A stretch of DNA of 60,000 bases from Cryptomeria japonica. Its lineage: Eukaryota; Streptophyta; Pinopsida; Cupressales; Cupressaceae. Made by a program: the position numbers and the translations under genes. Of this stretch, positions 1 to 11,235 are shown piece by piece. Below the pieces are notes generated by a model. That model was not told where the DNA came from. It saw nothing but the letters and a program-made list of their open reading frames with translations, and ran no database searches. Numbering within the stretch: the stretch's first letter is position 1; the number at the start of each line of letters is the position of its first letter. The stretch covers positions 915,379,648 through 915,439,647 of the forward strand of contig NC_081414.1 of the NCBI RefSeq assembly GCF_030272615.1, read 5' to 3'.

Positions 1-688
1 GAATCTGTATGTAAAACGCCCATGTGGCTGAATGGGACACTGAGTAATATACCCAGTTCCATCAGCCCACGCTGTGCCAAGCTGTCTAACTCCATGCCTA
101 AAAACAATTAGACCATCAGTACTGTATAAAAAAAGCAATTCACAGTGTACAACACCTTTGAGATGCAGACTTTACCAGTGGATGGTGGCATTATACTGGG
201 CTCTGTTATAAGTTTTAACGATAAGAGTATCACCATTGCGTACATGCAGAGTAGGACCAGGATACTGTCCATTCACTGTGATTTTGTTATGTGTCTGGCA
301 TAGCCTAGTAATAGGCGTCCGTTCAATCTGCACATATATAAACAAAAAAAGATTTGAGTCAAATATCTTCATTCAATGGAACTATGATCTGGCCTGATCT
401 GTACCCTCTACAAAGTCTATATATGATCAAGCACTAGAAACAGTTAAAGTTTCTCATTCTAGATCTGAACAATTTAGATTTGGCTTGTTTGTTAACTCAA
501 ATACACCTTCAAAATGAGATACACATCAATTAAAATCTCAATAAGAACGAATTTTGAAAAGGAAGTAGTGAAATTACAACGAATGTATAGTGATGAACGT
601 TTGCCCTCGCCAGATTGTTGAAAAGGCCAATGAATGTAGCGAGCAACAGTAGAAAACTTCCTGAATCCCACTTCGACATTATCAACAT
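1..688 (-). CDS. Laccase (multicopper oxidase), 5' three exons, runs off the window
   Basis: Plant laccases are secreted, four-copper oxidases that couple phenol or monolignol oxidation to O2 reduction in the cell wall. Exon 1 (688-578; a second in-frame ATG at 679) encodes a hydrophobic signal peptide ([13 protein letters not shown]) followed by VHHYTFV. Exon 2 (327-176, 152 nt, the size usual for this laccase exon) encodes [20 protein letters not shown] and ends at NATIHW. Exon 3 (97-1, partial) gives [13 protein letters not shown] and TQCPIQP. The copper-ligand HWHG motif is completed across the second splice site. Introns are 577-328 and 175-98 (78 nt), both GT...AG on the minus strand, phase 0 and phase 2. 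No stop or frameshift is visible, so it looks like a functional gene, cut only by the window edge. The remaining roughly 80% of the protein, with the other copper sites, is not in view. The subfamily is not assignable. Confidence 0.93.
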
Positions 689-774
689 ATTCACAGAACA
701 GAATCTCCTTTCGTTGAGACTGAATCTCAAGTATAGAAAAAAAGCGCTCTTTCCATATTGAACCCTTGAGCACT

Positions 775-783
775 CTATATAAA
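775..783 (-). promoter_or_regulatory. TATA-like element of the laccase gene
   Basis: On the minus strand the sequence reads TTTATATAG, 87 bp upstream of the first laccase ATG. That is a reasonable distance for a plant core promoter with a short 5' leader. Position and composition are the only evidence. Confidence 0.5.
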
Positions 784-800
784 CTAATTTGATAGCAGTG

Positions 801-1967
801 TTCAAAGGAATAACGTAACAGCTTGCGTGATACAGGTAAACGAAGACAAAATTTGAAGCAGATGTGACTAAATTTTGTATTATTGTATTGTTGTATTGTT
901 GTTATTGAATTGCTGTACGCTGAGGATTGACATACTAGATAACATTTTGTAGATAAATTGTTGTCTGAGCGTTTCTTCCTCCCAAAAGAAGTGTTGGTAT
1001 GTGAATTACTTCAAAGAATTCTACATGCTAGTTGTTGGAACGTCACACCGTCCATTTAATTAGTTATTTTCCAAGTGGGCCCAATTTTTTTATTATTTAC
1101 TTTTGTGAATCAAATCTCAAAATATGGTGTCACATTATTGAATATACCGCAGCGGTTTAGCTAGTTATTAGACTAGGTGTTAGACTATGCTCTTCGAATG
1201 ATTCCTTAGGGTTTTCTATATTAGTTTTATAAAATATTATTACTATGCTCTTTTCAATGATTCCTACCTAATTGTTTCATATAATAATTTTTTGAACGAT
1301 TTCTTTGGGTTTTCTACATTAGTTTTATAAAATATTATTTCTATGCTCTATTGAATGATTCCTAACTGTTTTATATATTATTTTTCTAAGGATTTTTTAA
1401 TGTGATACGTAAGTCTTTAATATATTATTATTATAACACATTATTTATTATATCATTTTTTTAAAGGATGGAGTAAATTCTTTTGAATGATTGATAAGAT
1501 ATTTTTTAATTTGACAAGTTAGTCATTTATATATTATTCTTATAAAATATTTATTAGATTATAATTTTAAAAAGTCGTTCGAATAATATTATTTGAATAA
1601 TTTGTAAGATACACTTAATAATTTAAAAGTTTATAAATTATGGTGTGATTTGTTGTTGAACTAAATTCCAAATGACTAAAAGTAATTGGATGCATGTGCT
1701 CATATAGTTGCTTCTATATCTAGATATCATATTGTGATCTTTTGATTGATTGCCAAGATTTTTCGATGAATAAATACTTTTTATATTATTTGCACAAACT
1801 AATATTCATTATATTTAAAAAAGTAAGTGGAATGATTTTAAAGTTAAGGAAAGAAAATGTCATAAAAAGGTGCTAATAAGTATAATGTAAATAGGTAGTT
1901 AAATTGTTAAAAAATAAGAAATATAAATTAAAAATGATAAAAGAAAATTGCAATCATCACACTTGAC
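801..1967. other. AT-rich spacer upstream of laccase
   Basis: No coding potential was seen on either strand. The stretch is strongly AT-rich with TTG/ATT runs at 875-910 and internally repeated blocks (described separately). It presumably contains the distal laccase promoter. It shows no LTR ends, terminal inverted repeats or primer sites. Confidence 0.6.
1211..1368. repeat. Two copies of a ~60-bp AT-rich block, 98 bp apart
   Basis: The blocks at 1211-1270 and 1309-1368 both read TTTTCTAYATTAGTTTTATA, then AAATATTATT, then CTATGCTC and AATGATTCCTA, with few mismatches. A third, partial copy of TATGCTC...GAATGATTCCT lies at 1186-1205. The array looks like local slippage or duplication in the laccase upstream region. 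Confidence 0.6.
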
Positions 1968-2144
1968 TTATCTATCAAGAAAGTCCTCACAATCGAGAAT
2001 TGACTTATAACTCACAATAGCTCCTTCACCATTATATTGCTCTTTAGCTAGTTGCAAAGCTTCATTTTTAGCATGATATATAATCACTACTATGAAAGGA
2101 AATTTTCCATTAGCCAGCCAACCAAGAGCACCCATATCATAGGA
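1968..2144 (-). pseudogene. Unidentified exon-like open segment (58 codons)
   Basis: A minus-strand segment preceded by an acceptor-like TTATTATAG stays open for 58 codons and then stops with TAA. Its product (YDMGALGWLANGKFPF, then YHAKNEALQLAKEQYNGEGA) has the composition of real protein rather than random AT-rich translation. I cannot name the family. With the segment at 2524-2670 it may be what is left of a host gene, or a terminal exon of an unrecognised one. No start, upstream exons or promoter could be assigned. Confidence 0.35.
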
Positions 2145-2523
2145 CTATAATAAAATGAAAAATAGATGAGACTGGTGAAACCAACCATGATGATTGTTCT
2201 CTTTAGGTATACATTAGGTAAAGAATCATGTCTACAACCATTATGATTGTGTTCATGTTGGCACCCTTGAGAAGAGAACTAACATGGGTATGAGAGTGAG
2301 AGGTGTGTGATTCCATACAATGTTATATACTTGATTGGATTAGAAGCACCTATAAGGGAACAACATAAAGAATGAATTGATTAGCTTGCACTTATATTTT
2401 CACAAGAACATTGAAAAAAAACCTATAGATTTAGTATATACATAAAGAAATGAATATCAAAAAGATCTTGTAAGAAATGGAGTTTATTTTATCCCTTTCT
2501 TAATGTTGAATAAGGTTTCTACT

Positions 2524-2670
2524 CTAAAAGAATTTCATATTCATTACAACATAGCCATCTTTCTTAGACCAATCTGCTAAAGGAATCACATGCCAAGGTG
2601 AAGACTTTATATTGAAAGGCTCAAATAAATAATAGTGTAGGCAGCATTCAATAGTGCAATGAATAGTTTC
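2524..2670 (-). pseudogene. Unidentified exon-like open segment (48 codons)
   Basis: After an acceptor-like CTATGCAG the minus strand is open for 48 codons (including FEPFNIKSSPWHVIPLADWS and KKDGYVVMNMKFF) before TAG. It has an in-frame ATG at its left edge (MQETIHCT). The content is protein-like, with Trp, His and Pro well spaced. It lies 380 bp upstream, on the minus strand, of the other exon-like segment. The function is unknown and gene structure is not demonstrable by eye. Confidence 0.3.
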
Positions 2671-3280
2671 CTGCATAGAATTTAAATAGGATTAGATCAA
2701 GGGAGTCACTAAGAAGGTGTGGGGACAAGAAGAGAGAGATTGTGAGATGAGGTAGAGTAGTATGAAGATGAGTATTGTGTGCATGAAGTGTTGTAGGATC
2801 TTAGATAAGAGTAGAAGAAAAGGAGGTATAGAAAGATGTCTAGAAGATAAATTTAAAGGTGGAGGGGAGAGAGGAGGGTGAAGATGAGGAGATTGGTGAA
2901 GAGGAGAGAGGATAAGAGGAGAGTATAATTAGTAGTTATAATAAATTAAGTTCATTGAGCTCATTCAATTCAAAGTATATAGATGTGGCTAGAGATGGTG
3001 ATGATTATGGATAGAGATGGGTATATGTACAAGGATAGGAAAATGTACCATGGCAAAGGGAGATTGATTGGGATTATAGGGCATTAGAGGATAAACTATC
3101 AACAAATCTTAGTGAGATAGATTTTATGTGTAGGGAGCGGAAAAAGTAGTAGGATGAAAGAGATTCTCTAGAGAAATAACATGGTGGTGGATTGAAATGT
3201 CATCATGGGAGTACAAGATGCACTATAGGTTTTCTTGGTTCTAGAGAAAAGAGGGAGGCATAATTCTTGAGGCATGAAAG
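2671..3280. other. Purine-rich decayed stretch left of element C
   Basis: The plus strand is rich in AGG/GAGA runs (2700-2930) and gives short Arg/Glu/Asp-rich open pieces (for example DWDYRALEDKLSTNLSEID near 3070-3130) broken by stops. It could be an eroded charged protein or gag N-terminus, but I cannot assign it. Homology to the element A gag begins abruptly at 3281. Confidence 0.35.
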
Positions 3281-4044
3281 TGAGATGGAGGTGTTATGTT
3301 ATTGAAAGAAGGTAAAGAGTAAGGTGGTGGGACTCTATGATAGTCAATTATAGGGGATGATTGGACAAGAGGAACACTACAAGGAGGAATGGAATGGTTA
3401 AATGAATTGCCCCCTTGCGTCATGTTCATTTGTGAAGATGTAATAGGAACACTCATTGAAGGAATGAATGAAGAAGTCGGATTAAATGAAGGAAGAGGAT
3501 TGATTGAAGAAGGGGGATTGCCCCCATGACTAGTGATCATAGGAGGAATGTCTTGTATAGAAGTGGTCATTATGTTTGATGTAAAGGCAGGTATGCTAGC
3601 AATAGAAGTCATCAAAGGAATAGAATGATTGACTTGTGTAGGAGGTTGTGTATAACCTAAAGTTTCGGCACAACTCTTCATAGGCATCACATTCGAACCC
3701 ACAATGTGTGCAATACCACGCAAAATATCAATTCCATTCTTATCACTTTGAAGCATACGTTTTAGACCCTCAATTAAAGGAAGAGCTTGACTATCGGGGT
3801 ATTCTTGAGACATCTAGTGTCAAAAATCGTCAAATTGGTTATCCAATTTCAAAATTTGTTCTTCAGAAACCTCATGGAGAGCTTCTTCATCATTAGGAGG
3901 ATTAGAGGAATTACCCATGTCCTCGTTAAAAAGGCTATTCAAATTAGGTTCCATCTCCTCGGTAATTAAACCTCGGAAAGACTTAATTCTACGGCTTCAT
4001 CTAATGGGAATAGTGTAAGTAGGGCTTATTGTTGTAAAACTCAT
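3281..4044 (-). pseudogene. Element C gag, N-terminal fragment with stops
   Basis: The translation parallels residues 1 to about 254 of the intact element A gag. Three in-frame stops separate the ATG (4044) from the open part: TGA at 3999-3997 and TGA at 3822-3820, each replacing a CGA (Arg) codon of A, and TAG at 3816-3814 replacing a TGG (Trp) codon. All three are C-to-T/G-to-A transitions, and two are at CpG, the signature of methylcytosine decay. The downstream open segment (3813-3241) includes 13 codons past the breakpoint that are not gag. Confidence 0.85.
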
Positions 4045-5227
4045 GCACTAGAGAGAGAGAGAAAGTTTTGAATTTAGAGGTAGCAATTTTCAGTAAAATC
4101 AGCCAATCTTCTGGATTTAAGCTGTTAAATGCAATCACGATAGTCTCCCGAAATTTCGGAAAAAATGTCCGGGACCGTGGCGCTCAGAGTGCAACACGGT
4201 CCTTGCAACTTTTTTCGAAATTTGCAGGGATGAAAGGTATGATGATTTTAAAGCTAATATGAAAAAATTGAGTGATTTTACGATCTGTAGGTAGGCCAAA
4301 TTAAAGTTGCAATTTCAAAATTGAACCCTACCAAGATTGTCGAAAAATGCAAAAATTTAAATTTTGAAAAAGAGAGGGAAACTAAAATTTTGAATTTTAT
4401 GATTTTAGAGGGAATACCGAAAGCAATGCAAGTTTTGAAATTCAAAAGTTGACTCAATTTCACGCAAAATTTAATTTTGAAAGCGGAAATTGAAGTTGTT
4501 GTAATTAAGCACTTAATTTCAAAAGTCACAAAATGCAAGAATTTGAATAAAGCACTGAAATTTCGAATGAATGCAAACACACTTTTCAGATTTAGGATAG
4601 TAAGAACACAATTTTGACACAAAATTTCAGTTTCGATGATTTTTGAATGTTTAAAAGCCTTAATCCAAGCAATCACAAGACCAACTTTGACTGTAATTTT
4701 GAAGGTGTTAAAATTGATAAAATTAGCCAAAATTCTGGATTTTAGCAGGAAAATACAGTAAGATCTCGCTCCCGAAATTTCAGAAAAAATGTCGAGGACG
4801 ATGGCGCTCGGAGTGCACACGGTCCTCGCAACTTTTTTCCAAATTTTCAGGGATGAAAGATATTGTGATTTTATTGCGGAATCCAAAGTTACAGCTAATT
4901 TGGAAATGTTTTGATCAGTGAAATTGTCGGACAAAGGTTGAATCAAGAGGGTTTCAAAAATTAGGGTTTTGACACTTAACCACTTAATTTTCAAAATTAA
5001 AGCATAGATATGAATTGATAATTTGTAATAGAAGGGCAGATCTGAAACAAGCATTAATAATTAAACATTTCACAAGTTTAATTACCTAAAAAGAAAATTT
5101 AGGGTTTTTATGCAATTAACCTCTAAAATTTTGCAAAAGATCAAACATGGAAATGTAATCAAGGAATCCAATTTTCAGATCTAACTATGAATAATCAGAA
5201 AGGATGTTCACGTCGGGTTCACCAAAA
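4045..5227 (-). other. Element C leader (LTR to gag), with two GGACC hairpin motifs
   Basis: Non-coding, closely matching 49561-50733 of element A. It carries two copies of a hairpin-prone motif: around 4150-4215 (GGGACCGTGGCGC ... ACACGGTCC) and around 4775-4835 (GAGGACGATGGCGC ... CACACGGTCC). Each is embedded in a block containing AATTTCGGAAAAAATGTC and CAACTTTTTTC. The open frame at 5054-4278 covers this leader but has no recognisable protein content. Confidence 0.6.
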
Positions 5228-6476
5228 TGTAAAGTGGAAAATCACGATCGAACCCTAGTTGCTCTCCCCTCTTCCAACTCCAAGGAGAGAGAAGGGAGGT
5301 TCACTAGGGTTGATGGTTTTCACTTAGGGGAGAGACTTTACATTCAAAAGAGGGGTTGAAACCCACAAGATCCAATCCCACACAATGCAAGATTGGATGC
5401 TAAATGCATTTCAAGGGTTATGACAGCAAGGCTACCCTCTTTCGTAAAGAATGTGCATAGAAGAATTAAGCTAGGAATGCATAGAAAGTGACAAAGATTC
5501 GCTTATAAACTGAGATAGGGATATAGGATGAAGCTGCGGACCTGGAATTAGCAGTAAAATGTCGATACGGTGCTGTCCTGCAAATTTGAGCAAAAGTTGT
5601 CGGGACGATGGTGCCCGGTGCCACGGTCCTCCGAAAAATCTGCGAAATGAAGGGGGATCTGTTCGTCTCTGCACAAGGATTCCAGATCTTCAATTTCAGC
5701 CGCGTACCTGCAACCTACACATAGAAAAGCGAAGATGATTGGGGGGTTAGGGATTAGGGGTTTGCCATTAGGTCAAACCCCGGTTTTGGAATTAACCAAG
5801 AAATGAGCAAGTGCTGTAAATGTAAATGACTGTAAAACAAGTACTAATACCTTGTTCTAAGGATGTTTGTATCCTTATGTGCGAAGGTATAGATGTTGTA
5901 TGTTGTTGTTGTATGTAGTATGTAGTAAGTGATCTCCTCTTCAATGGTTGAATCCTTGTCTTGAATGCAACACTTAGCCTTGAATGGAGACTTGGAATGA
6001 ATGCTTGAATGTTTGAATGCTTGAATGCTTGAGTACAATTTCCACGCCTTTTCCCATAATATCGAATGAAAGAGGAAAATGTAGTTTATATACTTGTCAA
6101 TTAGGGCTGATAGACTGATTTTCCTGACCTTAGGCCGACCAGGAAAGTTTATTTTCCAAATTGCAAACAAAAAGACCCGAAGTCCAAAGGAGACCAGGCC
6201 CAAAATAGGACCCAGGGACCAGGGCGCTAGGCACCATGGTCCTGGGGGACCAGGGTGCTGGGCGCCCTGGTCCTGAAGGACCAGGGCGCTGGGCGCTCTG
6301 GTCCCACCTCCCGGGACAGCAGGGTGCAAGGAGGTTCAGGCCAGGGTGCTTGAAAAATGCAGTTTTCAGTGTCGTAATCAGATTTCGGGGTCTCCATTCA
6401 GGTTGCGTGTTGCGTCGCCATCGTGAAGACCGAAATGCAGTCGAAATTGCAAGCGTCACAATTTTAGGATGCTACA
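5228..6476 (-). repeat. 5' LTR of element C (1249 bp)
   Basis: On the minus strand it begins TGTAGCATCC at 6476 and ends CTTTACA at 5228, matching the element A LTRs along its length. It contains a TATA-like box (6085-6092, TTTATATA on the plus strand), an (AAGCATTC)n short repeat near 5995-6035, a GC-rich palindromic array at 6218-6302 built on GGACCAGGGCGC/GCGCCCTGGTCC, and a second GGACC/GGCGCC hairpin near 5595-5635. The inward-facing primer site starts at 5227. Confidence 0.88.
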
Positions 6477-7560
6477 CCTTGAAGGCTAGACCAATCACTA
6501 TTTCAATCCTTGTGCACGTTATGCCAGGCCCTTTATCATACAATCTTCTTTTAGGCAGACCATGGCTACATGCTTTGGGAGATATTTCATCTACACTTCA
6601 TGGATCCATGAAGTTTGTAGCTAATAATTAGGTTGTCATGATTAAGGCTGATCATGAGGCTATGCAGTTATGTGAAATAGCCACAGTCAGTCAGGCTTCT
6701 ATTACACCTTCATTTTAAAATTATATGCCCACTTTGTCTACTTCGATCGCAACTTCTTCTTTTGTCTCATCCCCTAGAAAGGAAGAGTGCAAGAAGGAAG
6801 AAGTCACTAAGGAAGTTGTTAAAAGGGAGATTTCACCAAAAAAGTAGGATTCTTCGAAAGAAAAATACCCAAAGGTAGATACTCCTAATCTGAAGACATT
6901 GGAGTCTACATCCGAAAAACCTTCCCCAACTGAATCACCTTCTCCATCAAAAGTAAATGCATGTTTGGGTGATGATTAGGGTTCTTCGGATTTTATTGAC
7001 TCTCATGGTTGTGAGTACAAAATAGAACCCTTCCATCTAGGCTTTCCTAAGATTTCATTCACCTTGACTATGAAAGATGATTATGCATCTATAAAGCCAG
7101 GTGATGCTTATCACGTCGATCACCTTTTCTATATGAAACCACCTTCATTCAAAGAATTACAAAACATCTATGGTTCTGGATACAAGCTTGTGTCTCAGCT
7201 TGGGTATGATGGAAAGGGTTGTGGAACAGTTAATGAACAAGGTATTCAGATTCCTTTGGAGGCCGAACCTCATCACCACAATACTAGACTAGGATATTGT
7301 CATACGATTTGAAAGGCAAAACCATGGGTAAGTGTTAACATGATTTCGGTTGATCCCATTCCTTTAAAGCTTGTTCATCAGGAACTCATCAATGTTGGTG
7401 TATCACCTAACAAGATTCCCTTGGATCTTTTCCTTTCGGAAGAATCCTTGAAGTAATTTTTGGGTGCATATGATGGGCTGTCCTCTCATCATCATAAGTG
7501 TCAATTCCCATATTTCTTGAATACCCAGGCATACTTTGGGGAATCCATTTCACAGGGGTG
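6477..7560 (+). pseudogene. Element D protease C-terminus and G-patch linker
   Basis: The segment opens with YNLLLGRPWLHALGDISS, the C-terminal half of a retroviral-type aspartic protease (the G-R-P-W-x-H motif). The catalytic DSG half would lie upstream and is lost at the C junction. After a TAG at 6630 comes a Ser/Pro/Lys-rich linker, then a G-patch-like stretch at 7170-7250 (GYKLVSQLGYDGKGCG ... NEQGIQIPLE), as found between protease and RT in some Tat elements. Stops at 6630, 6847, 6978, 7310 and 7455 break the frame. The 131-codon open frame starting at 6236 is a chimera of antisense LTR and this protease. Confidence 0.75.
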
Positions 7561-9060
7561 TCTATATCTCATAATGAAGAATAAATGTCTATACCTCATC
7601 CATAAGACCATAGTGTGCTCCTTAGTGGAGAAACTACTAACATCATCATGAGCGATAAGACTCTGAACAAGGTCATAAAAGTGGGAAAATTCTTATCCTC
7701 TGAAGAATTCATAGAATTATCTAACTTACTACATCAATTCTCTAACATCTTTGGTTGGTCTTACGAAGAGATGCTTGGCATTGATGATTCCATTATGGTA
7801 CACAACATTGTGCTTAGTCTTGATGCTAAACTAGTGAAGCAAAAGATTTGAAAGATAAATCCTAAGGTGGCTTTATTAGTCAAGGCCGAGATAGAGAAGC
7901 TCCTAAAAGCTAGCTTTATGCTTTATCCACCCCATTGACTATTCACCTTGGATCTTGAACATTGTCCTAATAAGAAAATGTGATGGTCGCATCCATATTT
8001 GCATTGATTTTTGGGATGTGAACAAAGCCTCCCTCAACGATGACTTTCCTCTCCTAAATATCAATATGATTGTAGATTCCATCCCATATTATTCTTTACT
8101 CTCATCCGTATCTATATTAACCCAGAAGATCAATATAAAACTTCTTTCACAACCCCTTGGGGGATCTTTTGCTATATTGTCATGTCGTTTGGGTTGAAGA
8201 AAATAGGAGCTTATCAACGAGCCATGACCTTGATATTCCATGATTTTATCCATAAGGTCTTAGACGACTATGTTGATGATATCTTAGTAAAATCCTTAGC
8301 ACGTTAAATGTGTATTGAAAATCTCCATTTGGTCTTTGAAAGACTTTGGTTGTATAAAATGAGACTGAATCCTCTTAAGTGTGTCTTTGGTTTTGACACT
8401 GGGAAGCTCCTAGGATTCATTGTCTCCCACCAAAGAATTGAAATAGATACAGATAAGATAGATGCTATTGTGAACTTTCCTCCACCTAATAATACCTCTC
8501 ATCTTTGTAGCTTGCAGAGGAAGATCTAGGCCATTCGTCGGTTTGTGGCACAATTTGCTGATCGTACCCTCCCTTTTATGCGATTGTTGAAGAAAGATAC
8601 CCATTTCAAAGAATGTCAAAACGTATTTGATTCCATCAAGGATTGCCTAGATAATCCCACTATCCTAATGCTAGCTATGTCCGATAGACCTTTTTTCCTG
8701 TATGTTTCAATTTCATCTCATGCTTTGGTGGTATTATTAGCCCAACTTGATGATGAAGGATAGGAAAGAGCAGTCTATTACATCAGTTGCACTTTAATAG
8801 AATATGAAACCCGATATTCTACTATGGAAAAATAGTGCTTGTCCCTTGTCTTCATGACTTAGAAGATGAGATGCTACATCCTCCATGCAGAAACATGGGT
8901 TATTGCTAAAAATGATATCCTCAAGCACCTCTTTGCAAAGTTTGATCTCTCGGGAAGGTTGGCCAAGTGGGTGATGTTGCTCTTTGAATTTGACTTGCAT
9001 TTCATAACTTGGAAGTCAATCAAAGGGAAATTCATTGCCAATTAGTTAGCTGACACTCCC
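7561..9060 (+). pseudogene. Element D reverse transcriptase and RNase H, broken
   Basis: RT landmarks in order: FIELSNLLHQFSNIFGWSYE (7705-7764), IRKCDGRIHICIDFWDVNKA (near 7970-8030), the catalytic YVDD at 8269-8280 followed by ILVKS, and MRLNPLKCVFGFDTGKLLGF. RNase H follows (FFLYVSISSHALVVLLAQLD at 8690-8750, then RAVYYISCTL and GRLAKWVMLL near 8960). At least six in-frame stops and one or more frameshifts interrupt it. The YVDD box survives, but the protein cannot be made as one chain. The segment would have supplied cDNA synthesis and RNA-template removal. Confidence 0.85.
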
Positions 9061-9114
9061 TCAGACAAGTCTTTTCCCACTTTAGACCTCTTCCCCAATG
9101 AGGATGTTTTGATC

Positions 9115-9590
9115 ATTAACCAGGACTCCATGTGGGACATGTATTTTGATGGTTCAAGGTGTCAAACTGGCTCAGGCGAAGGTGTGCTTTTATCCCACCT
9201 GAAGGAAGTCTAGTTCCTCTCTCTTTCTGTTTAGAATTTCATTGTACCAATAACATTGGCAAGTACGAGGCCTTGATCGTAGGACTCCATGTCATGATTG
9301 CCATGGGTGTAAAGAACACCCACATCCATGGAGATTCTGAACTTATTGTAAACCAAGTGATGGGTGCCTATTTTGTTAATAAGTTGAAGTTGTCTTAGTA
9401 TAAGGATTTTGTATTGACCATACTAAAGCAATTCACTACTTACACGATCGATAGCATCTCACGGAGGGAGAATCATCATGCAGATGCAATGGCAAGCACT
9501 AATTCCCTTATAGGCACAGACTTTGGTTAGGAAAAATACCACTTTGTGGTACAAGTCCTTCGCTCTCTAGCCGTATCTAATCAAAATCAA
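9115..9590 (+). pseudogene. Element D second (archaeal-type) RNase H domain
   Basis: The order of acidic motifs fits an aRNH domain: MYFDGSRCQTGSGEGV (first Asp, about 9140), GKYEALIVGLHV (Glu, about 9258-9293), HGDSELIVNQVMG (Asp, about 9330) and NHHADAMAS (last Asp, about 9475). A second RNase H C-terminal to the canonical one is diagnostic of Tat-lineage gypsy elements. A frameshift occurs at about 9160-9200 and stops at 9397 and 9528, so the domain is inactive as encoded. Confidence 0.75.
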
Positions 9591-9779
9591 TTCGATGACA
9601 TTATGTGTGCCCATGTCAATTCGGGAGAATGGTTCTCATACATTTTCAATTATCTACAATCCAGAAGTTTTCTTGATGATTCCAGCAAAAGTTCACACGT
9701 GTAAATTCAAAAGTTGCCCACTTGTTACATTATCCTATCTAACATGCTTTATAGAAGATCATACAACGGTCTTCTTTTG

Positions 9780-10886
9780 TGATGTCTAACAAAAGATGAG
9801 ATCCCCCTTGCTCTTCAACAAGCCCATCTAGCTCTGGAGATGGGAATTTCAGAGGAAAATTTTTGATACACAAATTGATCCACATGGGGTACTACTAGAA
9901 ATTTATGGAACAAGATTCCTTTTCCTTTGTCAAAAAGTGGCCCCAATGTCAACAACATAGAAACTTGATTCAAGCCCCTGCGTAGAAGCTCCATATTCAA
10001 GTCTCTCCATGGCCTTTCTAGACTTGGGGATTGGACATCATTGGAAAGATATATCTCCCTTCATCTAAAGGTCACATCTTCATTATCACCACTGTAGATT
10101 ACTTCACGAAGTGGGTTGAGGGAATGCCACTCAGATCGACTACTGCTGATATGATTTGTGGCTTGATCATGGATAAAATCATTTCTCAATTTGGTTTGCC
10201 TACTACCCTTGTTTTTGATAATGGTACACCTTTTAAGAACAAGGAAGTTAGGCAGTTTCTTGAAAAATTTCACATTCAACACCGCTTTTCTACACTTACA
10301 ACCCACAATCTAATGGTCAAGCGAAAGCATCTATCAAAACCATTTAACAGATCTTACGCAAGACTATCACTAAACATGTTAAGGATTGACATTTGCAGTT
10401 AGTATACAGTTATAGGCCTATCACACTAGTGTTCGTATAGCTACAAGAATGACGCCCTACAACCTTGTGTATGGTACCAATGCTATTATGCCTCTTGAAT
10501 TGGATATTCCCTCTTTGCGGGTCTCCTTAAAAGGGGTTATTGTTAATGATTCCTATCGTACACTTCATTTAAATCATCTTGAATATCTAGATGAGCACTG
10601 CTTAAAGGCCTTTCAACATCTTCAAGCTTATCAAAAGTCTTTATCCAAACAATATAACCAAAGTGTGATACCTCAAACCTTTAAGATAGGTGACCTGGTT
10701 CTTTATGAGAACCAGATAAATGTTAATGCACCACCTAACCAAAGAGGGAAATTTATCCTGAATTGGTTAGGTCCACACATCATCACCTCTGTTTATGGTT
10801 CTAGTACCTATGGTTTATCCTCCATGGATGGTACTCCTCTTAAAGAGCCGATCAATGTCGCACACCTACATAGATATTATGTGTAG
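9780..10886 (+). pseudogene. Element D integrase, catalytic Glu replaced
   Basis: Integrase inserts the cDNA into the genome. Visible are a zinc-binding remnant (Cys-rich, near 9930-9960), then GKIYLPSSKGHIFIITTVDY (first catalytic Asp, about 10095) and FGLPTTLVFDNGTPFKN (second Asp, about 10218). After a frameshift the third motif reads NGQAKAS, with Lys (AAA, 10324-10326) where the family has Glu. The C-terminal part is open for 145 codons (10449-10886; TPYNLVYGTNAIMPLELDIP ... HLHRYYV) and ends at a TAG. Stops and frameshifts make it a pseudogene, and the Lys substitution would by itself abolish catalysis. Confidence 0.82.
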
Positions 10887-11201
10887 AAGATGCATAGTAT
10901 GTGCCTTGCGCATGATACTTAGATTCCTATGGGGGGTCATGTCCTGACACATATCCTTCATTCACATGACATTCATCTTTGTGTTATGAAGTGACTATGC
11001 ATTATTACATCTATGTGTGTGCACGAATTTACATGTGTTGTATCTCTACATACCTCATTATAAGATTTAATTGTGCATATGACCATATATAACTTAAATC
11101 ATGATAAGTATTTATATCTAAATAATCCATCACATGAGCCTATAAAATAACAACAACATCCATCAATGAGAACACAAGATAGAAACACAATATCGAATCT
11201 C

Positions 11202-11235
<34 letters not shown>

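Larger units (their letters stand above)
3281..6476 (-). mobile_element. Element C: truncated gag-only Ty3/gypsy (Tat-like) retrotransposon, 5' LTR to mid-gag
   Basis: This is a minus-strand relative of element A (48322-56188). In element order it has the 5' LTR (6476-5228), a primer-site region just inside it (TTTTGGTGAACCCGACGTG at 5227-5209), a 1.2-kb leader (5208-4045) and the first part of gag (4044-3281). Homology then ends abruptly, so the 3' half and 3' LTR are gone. It abuts element D exactly at its LTR edge (6476/6477), as expected if C inserted into D's protease region and later lost its far end. No target duplication can be checked, because the other end is missing. Confidence 0.85.

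Noticed and set aside
172-372. Start of the laccase at the ATG near 372 (MKIFDSNLF...)
   Set aside because: A TGTGCAG acceptor at 334-328 and a proper signal-peptide exon at 688-578 show this stretch is intron; the real exon begins at 327.
4278-5054. 258-codon minus-strand ORF in element C leader
   Set aside because: It lies in the non-coding leader; composition is Phe/Lys/Ile/Ser-rich like the A/T-rich DNA, and the homologous stretch in A (49719-50450) is frame-disrupted.
6236-6631. A 131-codon plus-strand ORF
   Set aside because: Fusion of antisense element C LTR with element D protease remnant.
10932-11060. A possible LTR start after CCTATGGGGGG (10932-10942)
   Set aside because: No second copy, no matching end, and a better polypurine tract and LTR start occur at 14380-14398 with similarity to element A.
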